The notes below the pieces were generated by a model, which did no database searches, was not told where the DNA came from, and was given only the letters and a program-made list of their open reading frames with translations. A program made the translations under genes and the position numbers. From Laterigemmans sp052161645 (GTDB lineage: Bacteria; Planctomycetota; Planctomycetia; Pirellulales; Pirellulaceae), in assembly GCA_052161645.1 (NCBI GenBank), contig CP197414.1: a stretch of 64,000 nucleotides of DNA; one strand, given 5' to 3'. Below, piece after piece: positions 17,785-27,641 of the stretch (positions are counted from its first letter, which is position 1; each line of letters opens with the position of its first letter).

Positions 17785-18271
17785 CCGATGGTGTTTCGCC
17801 AAGTGGATCTTTTTTGAGTTGTCGTTCAGCAAAGCTGTTGACGCTATCGAAGTCAGCCAATTCGATGCGGCGTCCACGCAGGCTAATTGCGGTCGACTTA
17901 TCTTGGTGCACTACGTCCAGCGTGATCACCATGAGGCAATTGCCGGTGGGTGTGCGAGCGAATTTGACCTCGCCAGCTATTGCTTTCGAGCCGCCGGTGA
18001 GTTCTACGCCGCGCAGGCTAAGTTGTTGTCGGAGGGCAGCGGTCAGCCCCTTGGCAGCCGTGCTGGAGCCTTGGGGTGATTTGATTTCAACGCCGGCGAG
18101 TGCCGCATCAAAGTTATCAGCGAGGTAGCTGCTGAGTTTCGTACCAAGTCGTGTGATTTCCACCTCGATTGGGTCGCTCGCAGGGGGGGTAGCCTGGCTT
18201 GGGCTGGCGACCAGGGCCGCCAGGCACAGTACGCTGGGCAGGAGCAAAGGTTGCAGGAGCAAGTTTGGCAT
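17768..18271 (-). CDS. secreted protein of unknown function
   Basis: About 167 residues from ATG 18271 (MPNLLLQPLLLPSVLCLAALVASPSQA, a signal peptide). An ATG farther upstream at 18316 is possible but lengthens the leader. The mature domain (ITRLGTKLSSYLADNFDAALAGVEI; GLTAALRQQLSLRGVEL; IAGEVKFARTPTGNCLMVITLDV) looks like an alpha/beta periplasmic domain. I cannot name a family. Confidence 0.65.
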   Translation of the reverse strand: MPNLLLQPLLLPSVLCLAALVASPSQATPPASDPIEVEITRLGTKLSSYLADNFDAALAGVEIKSPQGSSTAAKGLTAALRQQLSLRGVELTGGSKAIAGEVKFARTPTGNCLMVITLDVVHQDKSTAISLRGRRIELADFDSVNSFAERQLKKDPLGETPSAIAQR

Positions 18272-18559
18272 CCAGCGGCGACACGATTCGGCAGGTCCTG
18301 GGGTGAACATTTGCATCTAACTTGATCCCGATAGTCCGAGGCTTTGCTGAGGGCTTAGTCGCGAGTTTGTTCCGCGTTCTCAGTGGATATGGAGAATGGG
18401 AGCGTTTTGCGACGGGAATTCCGCGGATTCATGAAAAAATTCTTTTTCTTTTCCGTTAGTGACCAGAGGTGTCACACGCCCTTGCGATGATTGTCGCAGT
18501 GAGGTGATTGGTTCGCCTCAAGCCGCAGTTTTTATTGGTTGCCAGAGGGAGTCCAGGGA

Positions 18560-18805
18560 ATGCATTTGTTATTGCGACGCGCGATGGAACAGCCTGAAAC
18601 TTGGGTGATTTCGCTTGAATACGTCGACTCCAAAGGGGTCTCCAGTCGCCGCGTGGTCAGTCCGATCAGGATGCTCGGTCGCCGGAGATTTTTGGCCCTC
18701 TGTCTGTGCCGCGAAGAACCACGGCAGTTTTACTTGGAACGCTGCCAGAACGTGACCCTGTTACCCGCTGCGGAGGTAATGATGCCGGTCGCGATGGGAA
18801 CGTAG
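18560..18805 (+). CDS. small WYL-like beta-domain protein
   Basis: 81 residues from ATG 18560, with GGGAGTCCAGGG upstream. It resembles the stand-alone planctomycete WYL-like proteins: WVISLEYVDSKGVSSRRVVSPI, RFLALCLCREEPRQFYLERC, then VTLLPAAEVMMPV. WYL domains bind nucleic acid or nucleotide ligands in regulators; there is no DNA-binding domain here. Ligand unknown. Confidence 0.7.
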   Translation: MHLLLRRAMEQPETWVISLEYVDSKGVSSRRVVSPIRMLGRRRFLALCLCREEPRQFYLERCQNVTLLPAAEVMMPVAMGT

Positions 18806-18955
18806 AGAATTTTGCTGGTCGGGTCCGTTGGGTGGTGGCGGCTGGATCGATTATGATTGTCGGCTGGCGACGATTAACGAGCAAGTTTCCAGTCCCCTGA
18901 GAATTTTGATTCCCCCAGCGTTTTTCACTCCACCCCAACTTATTGAGGCAAGCGG

Positions 18956-19903
18956 ATGACTCAGCAAATTCCTGATGGCGACGATGTAAACATGCCCCCC
19001 AATGGGCTTTCTCGTCGTGCGGCAATCATGGCGACCGTGGCGGGTAGCGCGGCGGCTCTTGCGACGACCGGGCGGGCGGTTGCCCAACCACCAAAGGAGG
19101 TCAGTGTGGCAACACCCGCTGAGCAGGATGCAGCGGCCGTCGATGCTACGAATGGGCGTTTGCATCAGTCGGTTTGCCGCTGGTGTTTTAACGGAATGTC
19201 AGTCGCCGATTTGGCGGCCGCGGTTGCCAACCTGGGAATGGTGGGAATCGATTTGTTGGGGCCTGATGATTTTGCCACCGTCAAAGAGCACGGCCTGGTT
19301 TGCACGATGGTCACGTCGCATCCATTAACCGATGGCCTCTGTGATCCCAAGTACCACGACATGGCATTGGAAAGCCTGAATAAGGCGATCGAAGCGACTG
19401 CGGCCGAGGGCTGGCGCAATGTGATTACCTTCTCGGGCAACGCGCGTGGTATTGACCGCGAACAGGGAATGAAGAACTGCGTGGATGCGCTCAAGCGGAT
19501 TGTGCCGGTCGCCGAGAAGCACAACGTAATTTTGAATATGGAGTTGTTGAATAGCAAGGTAGATCACCCAGATTATATGTGTGACAATTCGACGTGGGGA
19601 GTTGAGTTGTGTAAACGAGTGGGAAGTGACAATTTTAAGTTGCTGTATGACATTTATCATATGCAAATTATGGAGGGGGATATCATTCGCACGATTCAAC
19701 GGGATCATCAATACTTTGGCCACTACCATACGGCTGGCAATCCGGGGCGGCATGAGTTAGATGATCAGCAGGAATTGCTATATCCACCGATTGCGCGGGC
19801 GATCGCCGAGACTGGTTTTGATGGCTATTTCGCTCATGAATTTATTCCGGTCCGCGATCCGCTTGCGGGGCTTCGTGACGCAGTGCGCCAGTGCACGGTT
19901 TAG
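18956..19903 (+). CDS. Tat-exported hydroxypyruvate-isomerase-like protein (xylose-isomerase-like TIM barrel)
   Basis: 315 residues. Twin-arginine leader LSRRAAIMATVAGSAAALATTGRAVA. The TIM-barrel domain has QSVCRWCFNGMSVADLAAAVANLGMVGIDLL, metal ligands in ILNMELLNSK (Glu), LLYDIYHMQIMEGD (Asp/His), GHYHTAGNPGRHELDDQQE (His) and YFAHEF (Glu). This is the hydroxypyruvate isomerase / sugar-phosphate epimerase group, probably acting on keto-sugars in the periplasm. The gene stops inside the first copy of a 15-nt repeat. Confidence 0.85.
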   Translation: MTQQIPDGDDVNMPPNGLSRRAAIMATVAGSAAALATTGRAVAQPPKEVSVATPAEQDAAAVDATNGRLHQSVCRWCFNGMSVADLAAAVANLGMVGIDLLGPDDFATVKEHGLVCTMVTSHPLTDGLCDPKYHDMALESLNKAIEATAAEGWRNVITFSGNARGIDREQGMKNCVDALKRIVPVAEKHNVILNMELLNSKVDHPDYMCDNSTWGVELCKRVGSDNFKLLYDIYHMQIMEGDIIRTIQRDHQYFGHYHTAGNPGRHELDDQQELLYPPIARAIAETGFDGYFAHEFIPVRDPLAGLRDAVRQCTV

Positions 19904-19955
19904 CCAGCACGGTTTAGCCAGCACGGTCTAGCCAGCATGGTTTAGCCAGCACGTG
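19892..19955. repeat. 15-nt tandem repeat, four copies, each with a TAG
   Basis: The unit GCACGGTTTAGCCA is repeated about four times with single-base changes. The first copy contains the natural TAG of the isomerase-like gene, and because the unit is 15 nt each further copy places another stop in the same frame. Confidence 0.75.
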
Positions 19956-20016
19956 TTATGGCGTGTCGATACTATAGTGTTTGAGTGCTGAAACTTCACA
20001 CCCTAAGAGTGACTCC

Positions 20017-21369
20017 ATGAAACGACGTGATTTTCTGCAAGCGGGGGCCGCCGCAGCTAGTCTGGCTGCCATTGCTCCCAAAGCATACGCGACGGCTAGC
20101 GAGGCCAAGCGACGGGTGGGGCTGATTGGCCCGGGGTGGTATGGCAAATGTGATTTGTTACAGCTATTGAATGTCGCGCCCTGTGAAGTTGTTTCACTCT
20201 GTGACGTCGATTCGCGAATGTTAGCGGAAGCGGCTGATTTATTTGCCTCCCGTCAAGAGTCGGGTGCGCGACCACGCACTTACAGTGATTATCGACAACT
20301 GCTGGCTGAGCAAGATTTAGATATTGTGATGGTTGATACCCCCGATCATTGGCACGCGTTGCCAATGATCGCGGCGGTTGAAGCTGGAGCCGATGTTTGG
20401 GTGCAAAAGCCGACCGCGATAGACGTTTTGGAAAGCAAGGCGATGGTTGACGCGGCCCGGCGGCACCAGCGAGTTGTGCAGGTTGGTACGCAGCGGCGAA
20501 GCACACCGCACTTGATCGAGGCAAAAGAGCGAGTGATTGAGGCGGGGTTGCTGGGAGACATCGCGCATGCCGAGGTTTATTGCTATTACCACATGCGGTC
20601 ACAGCAAAACCCGCCTGATAGCAAAGCTCCGGAAACGCTTGATTACGATTTCTGGACAGGTCCGGCGCCGTTGCGGCCTTATAACGAATTGGTGCATCCC
20701 CGAGGCTGGCGTGCTTTCATGGAGTATAGCAACGGTATTGTCGGTGATATGTGTGTCCACATGCTCGACTTGGTTCGCTGGTCGTTAGGTTTGTCATGGC
20801 CGAAACGCATTAGCAGTAGTGGTGGTATTTTAGTCCAGCAGCAGGCTAAAGCGAACACGACTGATACGCAGACAGCAACGTTTGAGTTTGATGATTTAAA
20901 CGTTTGTTGGACGCATCGTAGTTGGGGAGACCCGCCCGATCCCGAATTTCTCTGGGGAGCCACCATATATGGCAGCCAAGGGACGCTGAAGATGAGTGTC
21001 CAAAAGTATGAGTTTATTCCCCGCGGAAGAGGCCAGCGGTTAAGTGGCCAAGCAGTCATTGAAACCGACAAATATCCGCGTGATTTAGATGATCAGAAGC
21101 AGTGGAACCTGGAGTTGCCGGTTGCTTCGGCGATTCGAGGTCACATGCAAAATTTTCTTGATTGCATTGATTCGCGAAAGCGTCCGGTGGCTGACATCGA
21201 AGAAGGGCATATTTCATCAGCCAGCTGTATTTTGGCTAATAATGCCTTGACGTTGGGCCGGACAATTCAGTGGGATGCGGAACAGCATCGAGCGGTGGAT
21301 GATGAGCAAGCCAATGCCCTGTTGCTGCGGCCTTATCGCGAGCCGTGGGTGCATCCTGCGAACGCTTAG
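20017..21369 (+). CDS. Tat-exported Gfo/Idh/MocA family oxidoreductase
   Basis: 450 residues from ATG 20017. Twin-arginine leader MKRRDFLQAGAAAASLAAIAP. Rossmann segment RVGLIGPGWYGKCDLLQLL, nucleotide/catalytic region VDTPDHWHALPMI and VWVQKPTAI (the usual EKP appears as QKP). C-terminal domain with LDYDFWTGPAPLRPYNE and GDMCVHMLDLVRW. The Glu-to-Gln before the lysine is a small departure from the family, with Lys retained. It follows the isomerase-like gene by 113 nt on the same strand, a frequent planctomycete pairing for sugar catabolism. A TTG at 19981 is an alternative start. Confidence 0.85.
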   Translation: MKRRDFLQAGAAAASLAAIAPKAYATASEAKRRVGLIGPGWYGKCDLLQLLNVAPCEVVSLCDVDSRMLAEAADLFASRQESGARPRTYSDYRQLLAEQDLDIVMVDTPDHWHALPMIAAVEAGADVWVQKPTAIDVLESKAMVDAARRHQRVVQVGTQRRSTPHLIEAKERVIEAGLLGDIAHAEVYCYYHMRSQQNPPDSKAPETLDYDFWTGPAPLRPYNELVHPRGWRAFMEYSNGIVGDMCVHMLDLVRWSLGLSWPKRISSSGGILVQQQAKANTTDTQTATFEFDDLNVCWTHRSWGDPPDPEFLWGATIYGSQGTLKMSVQKYEFIPRGRGQRLSGQAVIETDKYPRDLDDQKQWNLELPVASAIRGHMQNFLDCIDSRKRPVADIEEGHISSASCILANNALTLGRTIQWDAEQHRAVDDEQANALLLRPYREPWVHPANA

Positions 21370-21405
21370 CCGTGCCAAGTGTGGTTTGGAAAGTGCTTGG
21401 TTCGT

Positions 21406-22431
21406 TCAGCCGCCGATTTTATACATCGGTCGATCGGGTTGCCGAAACGTGGGCTGCGTGATTAGGTGGCCCGCTTGTTTGGCCGACACGCAGCGACGAA
21501 TTTCGGCTAGCAACTCGGCGTCGGTTGCCGCTTCGGTAAGCAGAGGTTTCAGGGACCATTCTTGATGCGAGAAGAGGCAGTTTCGCAAAGCACCTTCTGC
21601 GGTCAGGCGGAGTCTATTGCAGTTTCCGCAAAATGGTTCGGAGACGGAATTGATAAAGCCAATCGTTCCCTGTTCGTTTCCGTAGCCAAAATCGGTCGAA
21701 GGTTGGGAGGGATCGGTGCGGGGAAGTGGAGTCAGGGGGCCGAGTTGTTTTTCAATTTGGGCTCGCAATTCGGCCCCGCTCAGCACTTGGCTGGTTTGCC
21801 AATCGCGATCGCCCCCCAGCGGCATGTATTCGATAAAGCGAAGGGTCAAGCCGCGCGAGAAGGCAAATTCAACGAGCGGCATGATTTGGTCTTCATTGAG
21901 CCCTTTGATAGCGAGCGCGTTTAAGCGGACGGAGGAAAAGCCAGCCTCGATTGCCGCCTCGATGCCGCGAATGACCTGAGCCAAACCGCGACGGCGGGTG
22001 ATGCGATAAAAAGCGTCTTCGTGAAGTGCGTCAAGGCTGATGTTGACACGTGATAGCCCGGCGCGACGAAGTTCTCCAGCGAGCCTATCGAGCCGCATGC
22101 CGTTGGTAGTGATTGCCAACTCCTTTATCCCGGGGATCGCACGAAGGCGTGCGATTAGTTCGGGCAGGTTGCTGCGGAGCGTCGGTTCGCCTCCCGTGAT
22201 GCGGAGCTTTTCAATGCCGACGCTGGCCAAGATGCGAGTCAGTCGGACGATCTGGTCGAAGGACAGTAAATGTTCGGATTCCTCAAAGTCGTCTGCCGAC
22301 TCGGGCATGCAATAGAGGCAGCGCAGGTTACAGCGATCCGTGACGCTGATCCGTAGGCTGGTATGCACGCGGCCAAAAAGATCAACGAGTTGGCTTGTGG
22401 TCTTGGCGGCAACGATCGGAAGTGTAGCCAT
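21406..22431 (-). CDS. moaA: GTP 3',8-cyclase MoaA
   Basis: 341 residues from ATG 22431. It converts GTP to 3',8-cyclo-7,8-dihydro-GTP in molybdenum cofactor synthesis. Radical-SAM cluster CxxxCxxC (RCNLRCLYCMP, Cys34/38/41), GGEPTLR for SAM binding, SVRLNALAIKGLNEDQ, a second 4Fe-4S site (FCGNCNRLRLTAEGALRNC) and the essential C-terminal Gly-Gly (MYKIGG). All key residues are present. No other moa gene is nearby, so the pathway is scattered in this genome. Confidence 0.95.
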   Translation of the reverse strand: MATLPIVAAKTTSQLVDLFGRVHTSLRISVTDRCNLRCLYCMPESADDFEESEHLLSFDQIVRLTRILASVGIEKLRITGGEPTLRSNLPELIARLRAIPGIKELAITTNGMRLDRLAGELRRAGLSRVNISLDALHEDAFYRITRRRGLAQVIRGIEAAIEAGFSSVRLNALAIKGLNEDQIMPLVEFAFSRGLTLRFIEYMPLGGDRDWQTSQVLSGAELRAQIEKQLGPLTPLPRTDPSQPSTDFGYGNEQGTIGFINSVSEPFCGNCNRLRLTAEGALRNCLFSHQEWSLKPLLTEAATDAELLAEIRRCVSAKQAGHLITQPTFRQPDRPMYKIGG

Positions 22432-22623
22432 CGACAATGAAAAAGCGGAGGTGGAAAAAAGCAAAGTTTGGTTGTTACGTGCGGCGGGTAATCGTTCCGG
22501 TTGCGTCTCTCGATTGCTAGTTTAACACTCGTTGAGCAACAGAGCGAATTGCTTGGCCGAAGAATTACTCATTTAAAGTGGTGGAAGGACAGCCTTTTGG
22601 CCACGGGCACTAGCAGTCCGAAT

Positions 22624-25600
22624 ATGATGTACGATAAGCGTTATTCAGAGCCTCGCCGCTCCAGCCCACCCCACATTTCCCACCCGCCTCCATCCGATAT
22701 GTCTGGATCGTTCCCGCAACCGCTGCAGCCCCCCACGCTGGTCGGCTGCCTCAACGTCGTTTGCTTGTTCGTGTTGGCGATGATTTGCCAAACTGCTGGA
22801 GGGCAAGCTGAGCGGGGGCAAGCGGCAGCCACCCAATCGCTCGGCCGGTCCGCTGGGACCTCGTTTGCCGAGGATATCCAGCCGTTGCTCGGTAAGTATT
22901 GCTTGCGCTGCCATCAACTCGAAAATCAAGAATCGGGGGTACGGGTTGACCAGCTCTCCGGTGAGATTCTGGATGAGCAACTGAGCCTACTCAAGGGGAT
23001 TCAGCGGCAGATTGAGCAAGCGGAGATGCCGCCGGCCGACGAACCTCAGCCTTCGGCGGAAGAGTCAGCCCAGTTGCTGGCCTGGATTTCGGAATCGATC
23101 ATCGCCGTGCGGACGCGGAACACGGAGCGGCACGGCACGGTTCGGCGATTGACCGTTTCGCAGTATCGCAACACGCTGCGCGACCTGTTGGGTTTGGATG
23201 AAGATTTGACCAGTGTCTTACCACCTGATGCCATTTCAAAAGAGGGCTTTTCGAACAATGCTCAAGCGATGATCTTGTCGCCGTTGCAGGTGGAGTCGTA
23301 TTTGGATATCGCTATCCAGGCGCTCGAACTGTGCATTGTGGATGAACGGACTCCACCGGTGATTCAAAGCTTTCGCATGGAGTTGGGCAAGGGGATTAAC
23401 GACAACCCATGTCCGGACTCGTTGATCTTGGGTGCCAACAGCGCGCTGCTGGATAACGCTGATTTCCTGGTCACGCAGCCCGAGCAAGCCAAACCATTTG
23501 CATTTACGCCATTCGCGATGCGAACCAATTACGACTTTATCGAGGGTTACCAGGGGAATGATACGGTTCGCGGCTGGCGGAAATTTGACAGCATCTATCA
23601 TTCGGTGTTTGCCTGTGTCCGCGGCACACCCGGTTATCCCAAGGGGGAAGCTTATGAAGTGATTGACGAAGGATTGCTACTGCGTCCGGCGATTCCGAGT
23701 GCTGAGATTTTTGGCGTCGAGAACACCTATGGTCCTAAAGCTAACTTCAAGATCTCGCTGCGTGAACTTCCCAACTCGGGAAACTTTCGGGTGCGAGTTC
23801 GCGCCCGTCGATATGACGATGCACTGCTGCTCGACGACGCCTCTCACTGCGATGATGCGTTCTTTGCTGTTCGCCAACCTGCGGCCGACGCGATGTTTGT
23901 AGAGCTTGGCTCTCGCGAAAACAGTAAATCGCCAGGAACAGGGGCCGTCACCGTCGCTCGGCCAGGTATCTATCGGGTGGACGTGCACTTGTCCACTCCG
24001 GCCAATTCGCAGCACTTTCAATTGCAACTAGGCGATCGGCATTTTTCCGCAAAGCTGCCGAATTCCAAACCAGTGTTGGTTGACCCGGACGCCGCTGGTG
24101 CCAGTGCCGAAGACACCCATGCGACGCCGTTCATGGTGGTTCGTTTAGAGGAGGGAGAGTTCGCCATGGCGGCGCGGGCGGGGGATAATGCCGGCCTGCT
24201 CGGCGTTCGTCTCAGCCGGCTCGATGAGAGTCACCCGCTAACAAAAGAGTTTATAAGATTCGAAAATCGCACACCAACTTTAGGTGTCCATCTAGGGTTG
24301 CGGCGCGACTGTGGCAGCACGTTAACGCAAGTGGGAGATTTGCAACGTGTTGCACATGAGGGATGGCAGGAGTATGTCTTTGAGGGGGCTATCAATAATT
24401 TCCCCAGCCCCATCGTGGAGGCCAACAACGTCAATTATCTGGCCGGCATTCGCGAGATCGGGGTCCGCAGCGAGTACACGGACGGGCGCGACATGCCTCG
24501 TCTGCTCGTTCGCTCGGTCGAATTCGAGGGACCTTTATATAACAAATGGCCCCCGGTAAGGCATCGCAACATTTTTATCGACAGTCCAGATAAGGAAGAG
24601 CCAGAAGCATACGCCGTTGCGATTCTCGAGTCATTTGCCGAGAAGGCGTTTCGCCGACCGGTGACCGAGGCGGAACTGGATCGATTGATGCATGTGTGGC
24701 GAGTTTCCTATGATGAGCAAACCGATTTTGTGCAGAGTATTAAGGACGCTCTGTCGGTGGTTTTAACTTCACCGCAGTTCTTGTTTATCATTGAGAACAG
24801 CCGAGGGCCACAGGCCGAAGACTTGGATGAATATGAGTTGGCTGCCAAGCTGTCCTATTTTTTGTGGAACTCGCCGCCCGATCAACGGCTTCTCCATTTG
24901 GCAAGTACTGGTACGCTGCGTCACACGTTGAACAACGAAGTTGATCGTATGATCGTCGATCAGCTTTTTTCCAAATTTGTGGAGCAGTTTACCAGCGAAT
25001 GGCTGAGTCTGGACAAGTTTGATGTGGTTTCGATCGATCGGGATATGTTCCCCGATTTGACGCGGGAGGCAAAAGCACAACTTCGCCAAGAGCCAGTTCG
25101 GTTTCTGGAGCATCTTTTCCGCGAGAACTTGCCGGTTCGGAATCTAGTTAACTCTGATTTTGTGATGGCCAATGAAGTTGTCGCCAGCTACTACGGCTTG
25201 GCGGATGCAGCCGATCAAGGCTTCGATTTCATCCCGGTGCCTCATGCTCAAGAACAACGGTTGGGAGGAGTTCTGACGCAAGCGGCCATTCTGGCCGGGC
25301 TGTCCAATGGTCGAGAGTCTAATCCGATTAAGCGAGGGGCTTGGCTGGCGCGAAAGATCATCGCCGAACCACCCGCCGATCCACCGCCGAATGTGCCGAT
25401 GCTGGAGGAGGATCATACTTCGGAGCTGACGCTCAGGCAGCAGTTGGAGGCACATCGGAATCAAAAGGGATGTGTTAAGTGTCATGAGGGGATTGATCCT
25501 TGGGGAATCCCTTTTGAGGCGTTTGATGCCGCTGGGCTGTTCCGCATGGTGCCGGAGGCGGAGACCACTTCTCAACTTCCAGACAGTGACGAACTGGCGG

Positions 25601-25848
25601 GAGTTATTGTGCCGGGGAGCGAGGTCAAGCATTTCGGCGAGTTGCAAGCTTATTTAGCGACGGAGCGGCTTGATCAAGTCGCATTTAGCTTGATGAAGCA
25701 CCTCGCCACGTATGCCACGGGGCGTACGCCCACTTATAACGAGATTGTATTTTTGCAGGAAAAAGGCTTAGAATTGAAGGCTCGTGGTTATCGTACGCGA
25801 GACATGCTGCACTTTATCATCAACAGTGACCTGTTTTTAAAAAAATAA
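22624..25848 (+). CDS. large planctomycete c-type cytochrome (PSCyt1/DUF1587/1595/1592/1588/1585)
   Basis: About 1074 residues from ATG 22624 (an ATG at 22699 is possible). Signal peptide around VVCLFVLAMICQTAGG. The PSCyt1 domain has heme site CLRCH (Cys93, Cys96, His97). DUF1587 follows (VRRLTVSQYRNTLRDLLGL), then a long carbohydrate-binding-like middle (about 260-640), DUF1595 (FAEKAFRRPVTEAELDRLM), DUF1592 (LSVVLTSPQFLFI, LSYFLWNSPPDQRLL), DUF1588 (GGVLTQAAILAGLSNGRESNPIKRG) with a second CVKCH site (Cys950, Cys953, His954), and C-terminal DUF1585. A two-heme periplasmic redox protein; partners and substrate unknown. It always sits with a DUF1552 gene, here 18 nt downstream. Confidence 0.9.
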   Translation: MMYDKRYSEPRRSSPPHISHPPPSDMSGSFPQPLQPPTLVGCLNVVCLFVLAMICQTAGGQAERGQAAATQSLGRSAGTSFAEDIQPLLGKYCLRCHQLENQESGVRVDQLSGEILDEQLSLLKGIQRQIEQAEMPPADEPQPSAEESAQLLAWISESIIAVRTRNTERHGTVRRLTVSQYRNTLRDLLGLDEDLTSVLPPDAISKEGFSNNAQAMILSPLQVESYLDIAIQALELCIVDERTPPVIQSFRMELGKGINDNPCPDSLILGANSALLDNADFLVTQPEQAKPFAFTPFAMRTNYDFIEGYQGNDTVRGWRKFDSIYHSVFACVRGTPGYPKGEAYEVIDEGLLLRPAIPSAEIFGVENTYGPKANFKISLRELPNSGNFRVRVRARRYDDALLLDDASHCDDAFFAVRQPAADAMFVELGSRENSKSPGTGAVTVARPGIYRVDVHLSTPANSQHFQLQLGDRHFSAKLPNSKPVLVDPDAAGASAEDTHATPFMVVRLEEGEFAMAARAGDNAGLLGVRLSRLDESHPLTKEFIRFENRTPTLGVHLGLRRDCGSTLTQVGDLQRVAHEGWQEYVFEGAINNFPSPIVEANNVNYLAGIREIGVRSEYTDGRDMPRLLVRSVEFEGPLYNKWPPVRHRNIFIDSPDKEEPEAYAVAILESFAEKAFRRPVTEAELDRLMHVWRVSYDEQTDFVQSIKDALSVVLTSPQFLFIIENSRGPQAEDLDEYELAAKLSYFLWNSPPDQRLLHLASTGTLRHTLNNEVDRMIVDQLFSKFVEQFTSEWLSLDKFDVVSIDRDMFPDLTREAKAQLRQEPVRFLEHLFRENLPVRNLVNSDFVMANEVVASYYGLADAADQGFDFIPVPHAQEQRLGGVLTQAAILAGLSNGRESNPIKRGAWLARKIIAEPPADPPPNVPMLEEDHTSELTLRQQLEAHRNQKGCVKCHEGIDPWGIPFEAFDAAGLFRMVPEAETTSQLPDSDELAGVIVPGSEVKHFGELQAYLATERLDQVAFSLMKHLATYATGRTPTYNEIVFLQEKGLELKARGYRTRDMLHFIINSDLFLKK

Positions 25849-25866
25849 CGTGAAAGGCCGAATGCG

Positions 25867-27201
25867 ATGCATGCACCCGCTCCATTAAATCGACGCGCGG
25901 TCCTGAAGGGGCTGGCTGGCGTTACGTTAGCGCTTCCTTTGTTGGAGGCGATGGGAAAGTCGGCGGCGGAAGAGGTGCCGCGTCGCTTTTGTGCGTTATA
26001 TACGGCTAATGGCATGTCGTTGCCCAAACCGGCGAACGAGATCGATGAATGGAGTTGGTTTCCGAGGCAGGTTGGCAGCGACTTTGAATTTGGCAAGTCG
26101 ACTGAGCCGTTGCGACCATTCCGCGACTCGCTCACCTTCGTCAGCGGTTTGTATCATCCCAACGGCGTGCTAGCCGATCCACACATGTGTTCTGACATGT
26201 GGTTGACTGGGGCTCCCTTGCATAGTCCGGAACCGGGCAAGTTTAATTCGGTGGGCCTGGATCAGTTGATCGCTCAACACACCAAGCAATTTTGCCGTCA
26301 ACCATCGCTGGTGCTGTCGATTGACGCTGGGGTTGGTTTCTTGTCTCGGACGGGAACCATTTCCTACAACGTGGAGGGCAAGCCCATTCCGGCGGAGAAC
26401 AATCCGCGACGTGTTTTTGATCGCCTTTTCCGAGGTGATCGCAATTCGCTGCTTCTGCAACGCGAACAACTCAAGAAACGGATTCGCTTGGTAGATGCGG
26501 TGGTGGAGAGTACGCGGGCTCTGAATCAGCGATTGGGGCAAGCCGATCGCGAAAAACTTGATCAGTATCTGACTGCTTTGGATGAGATTGAAGCTCGCTT
26601 GGTTGCTGCGGAAAGGTGGATTGATATTCCACTGAAGCCACAAGACTATTCCCATTTGGACTTGGATCTGACTAATGAAGGGGAACCGGGTGCGTATTAC
26701 CGTAACATGCTTGATCTGATCGCCCTCGCCTTCGATGCGGACATAACGCGATCGGTGGCCTTTATGTTGAATCGTGAAGATGGGATGGGCATCAGTGACA
26801 CGTTTCCATTAAAGCTTGGTTTGACGCGAACCCACCATAATTTGTCTCATGCTGGGGACAAAGCTGGCCAGCTCGAGTTTGCCAAATACGATTTGTTTTT
26901 AAGTGAACAAGTCGCTTACTTGCTGAGCCGGTTGCGAGAATTTCAAGATGTCAACGGTAGCGTCCTGGATAACACGCTGGTGCTATTTGGGAGTGGCTGT
27001 AGCACGACGCATTATCCCAAGAATTTGCCAACGCTCCTTGCAGGCGGAAAAAACATGGGGCTGCGGCATGGCAGTCATCTTCAGCAGCCTGATACGCCCA
27101 TGTCAAATCTTTATCTGAGTATTCTGCATTCGTTAAACATCGAAGTGGACACCTTCGGTGATAGCCGAGGCACGCTGGGAAGCGAGCTGTTCGGCGCGTA
27201 G
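25867..27201 (+). CDS. DUF1552 family Tat-exported protein
   Basis: 444 residues. Leader with RR motif (LNRRAVLKGLAGVTLALPLLEAM). Conserved DUF1552 landmarks are RRFCALYTANGMSLPK, SGLYHPNGVLADPHMCSDMWLTG and HHNLSHAGDK, ending in a metallohydrolase-like pattern (VLDNTLVLFGSGCSTTHYPKN, GGKNMGLRHGSHL). It is the standard partner of PSCyt1/DUF1592 cytochromes, with GAAAGG ahead of its ATG; function not established. Confidence 0.9.
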   Translation: MHAPAPLNRRAVLKGLAGVTLALPLLEAMGKSAAEEVPRRFCALYTANGMSLPKPANEIDEWSWFPRQVGSDFEFGKSTEPLRPFRDSLTFVSGLYHPNGVLADPHMCSDMWLTGAPLHSPEPGKFNSVGLDQLIAQHTKQFCRQPSLVLSIDAGVGFLSRTGTISYNVEGKPIPAENNPRRVFDRLFRGDRNSLLLQREQLKKRIRLVDAVVESTRALNQRLGQADREKLDQYLTALDEIEARLVAAERWIDIPLKPQDYSHLDLDLTNEGEPGAYYRNMLDLIALAFDADITRSVAFMLNREDGMGISDTFPLKLGLTRTHHNLSHAGDKAGQLEFAKYDLFLSEQVAYLLSRLREFQDVNGSVLDNTLVLFGSGCSTTHYPKNLPTLLAGGKNMGLRHGSHLQQPDTPMSNLYLSILHSLNIEVDTFGDSRGTLGSELFGA

Positions 27202-27641
27202 TCGGCTTGGCTCAGGCGGATGCAAAACGCGTGACCGAGCGCAAAATACCTTCAGGTTCTTGCCGTGGGTGTGGCAGGAAGATGGTGTCAGGAAAATAGG
27301 GGCGGTGTAATTTATCTTCCTGCCAATGTCACGTTTTCTGTAGCGTGTTGAAAGTGATGCAATGAGGGCCAATGTTGATCCATGCCAACTCTGGAACCAA
27401 CAGCAACATTGTCGATGCCAATCTCGCCAAAGTCACCCGCGTGTCGCCTGATGGACGGAGCAGAACCTCGAGGCGGATTCGTTCGCGCGACCCGATGGCA
27501 CGGCAGCTAACAGTTTTTAACGAACATCGGCTTTGCGAAACCGGTGTACGTTATGCTGATCACATTAAGTGACGGGCGCGTTCAGGGTTGGTGGCAATGA
27601 ATTTGTTCGTCGACCTGTTGCATGGTATGGAGGTCAACCAA
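27202..27641. other. 440-bp spacer between convergent genes
   Basis: Downstream of both the DUF1552 gene and the leftward regulator. I see no gene and no strong terminator hairpin. Confidence 0.45.
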
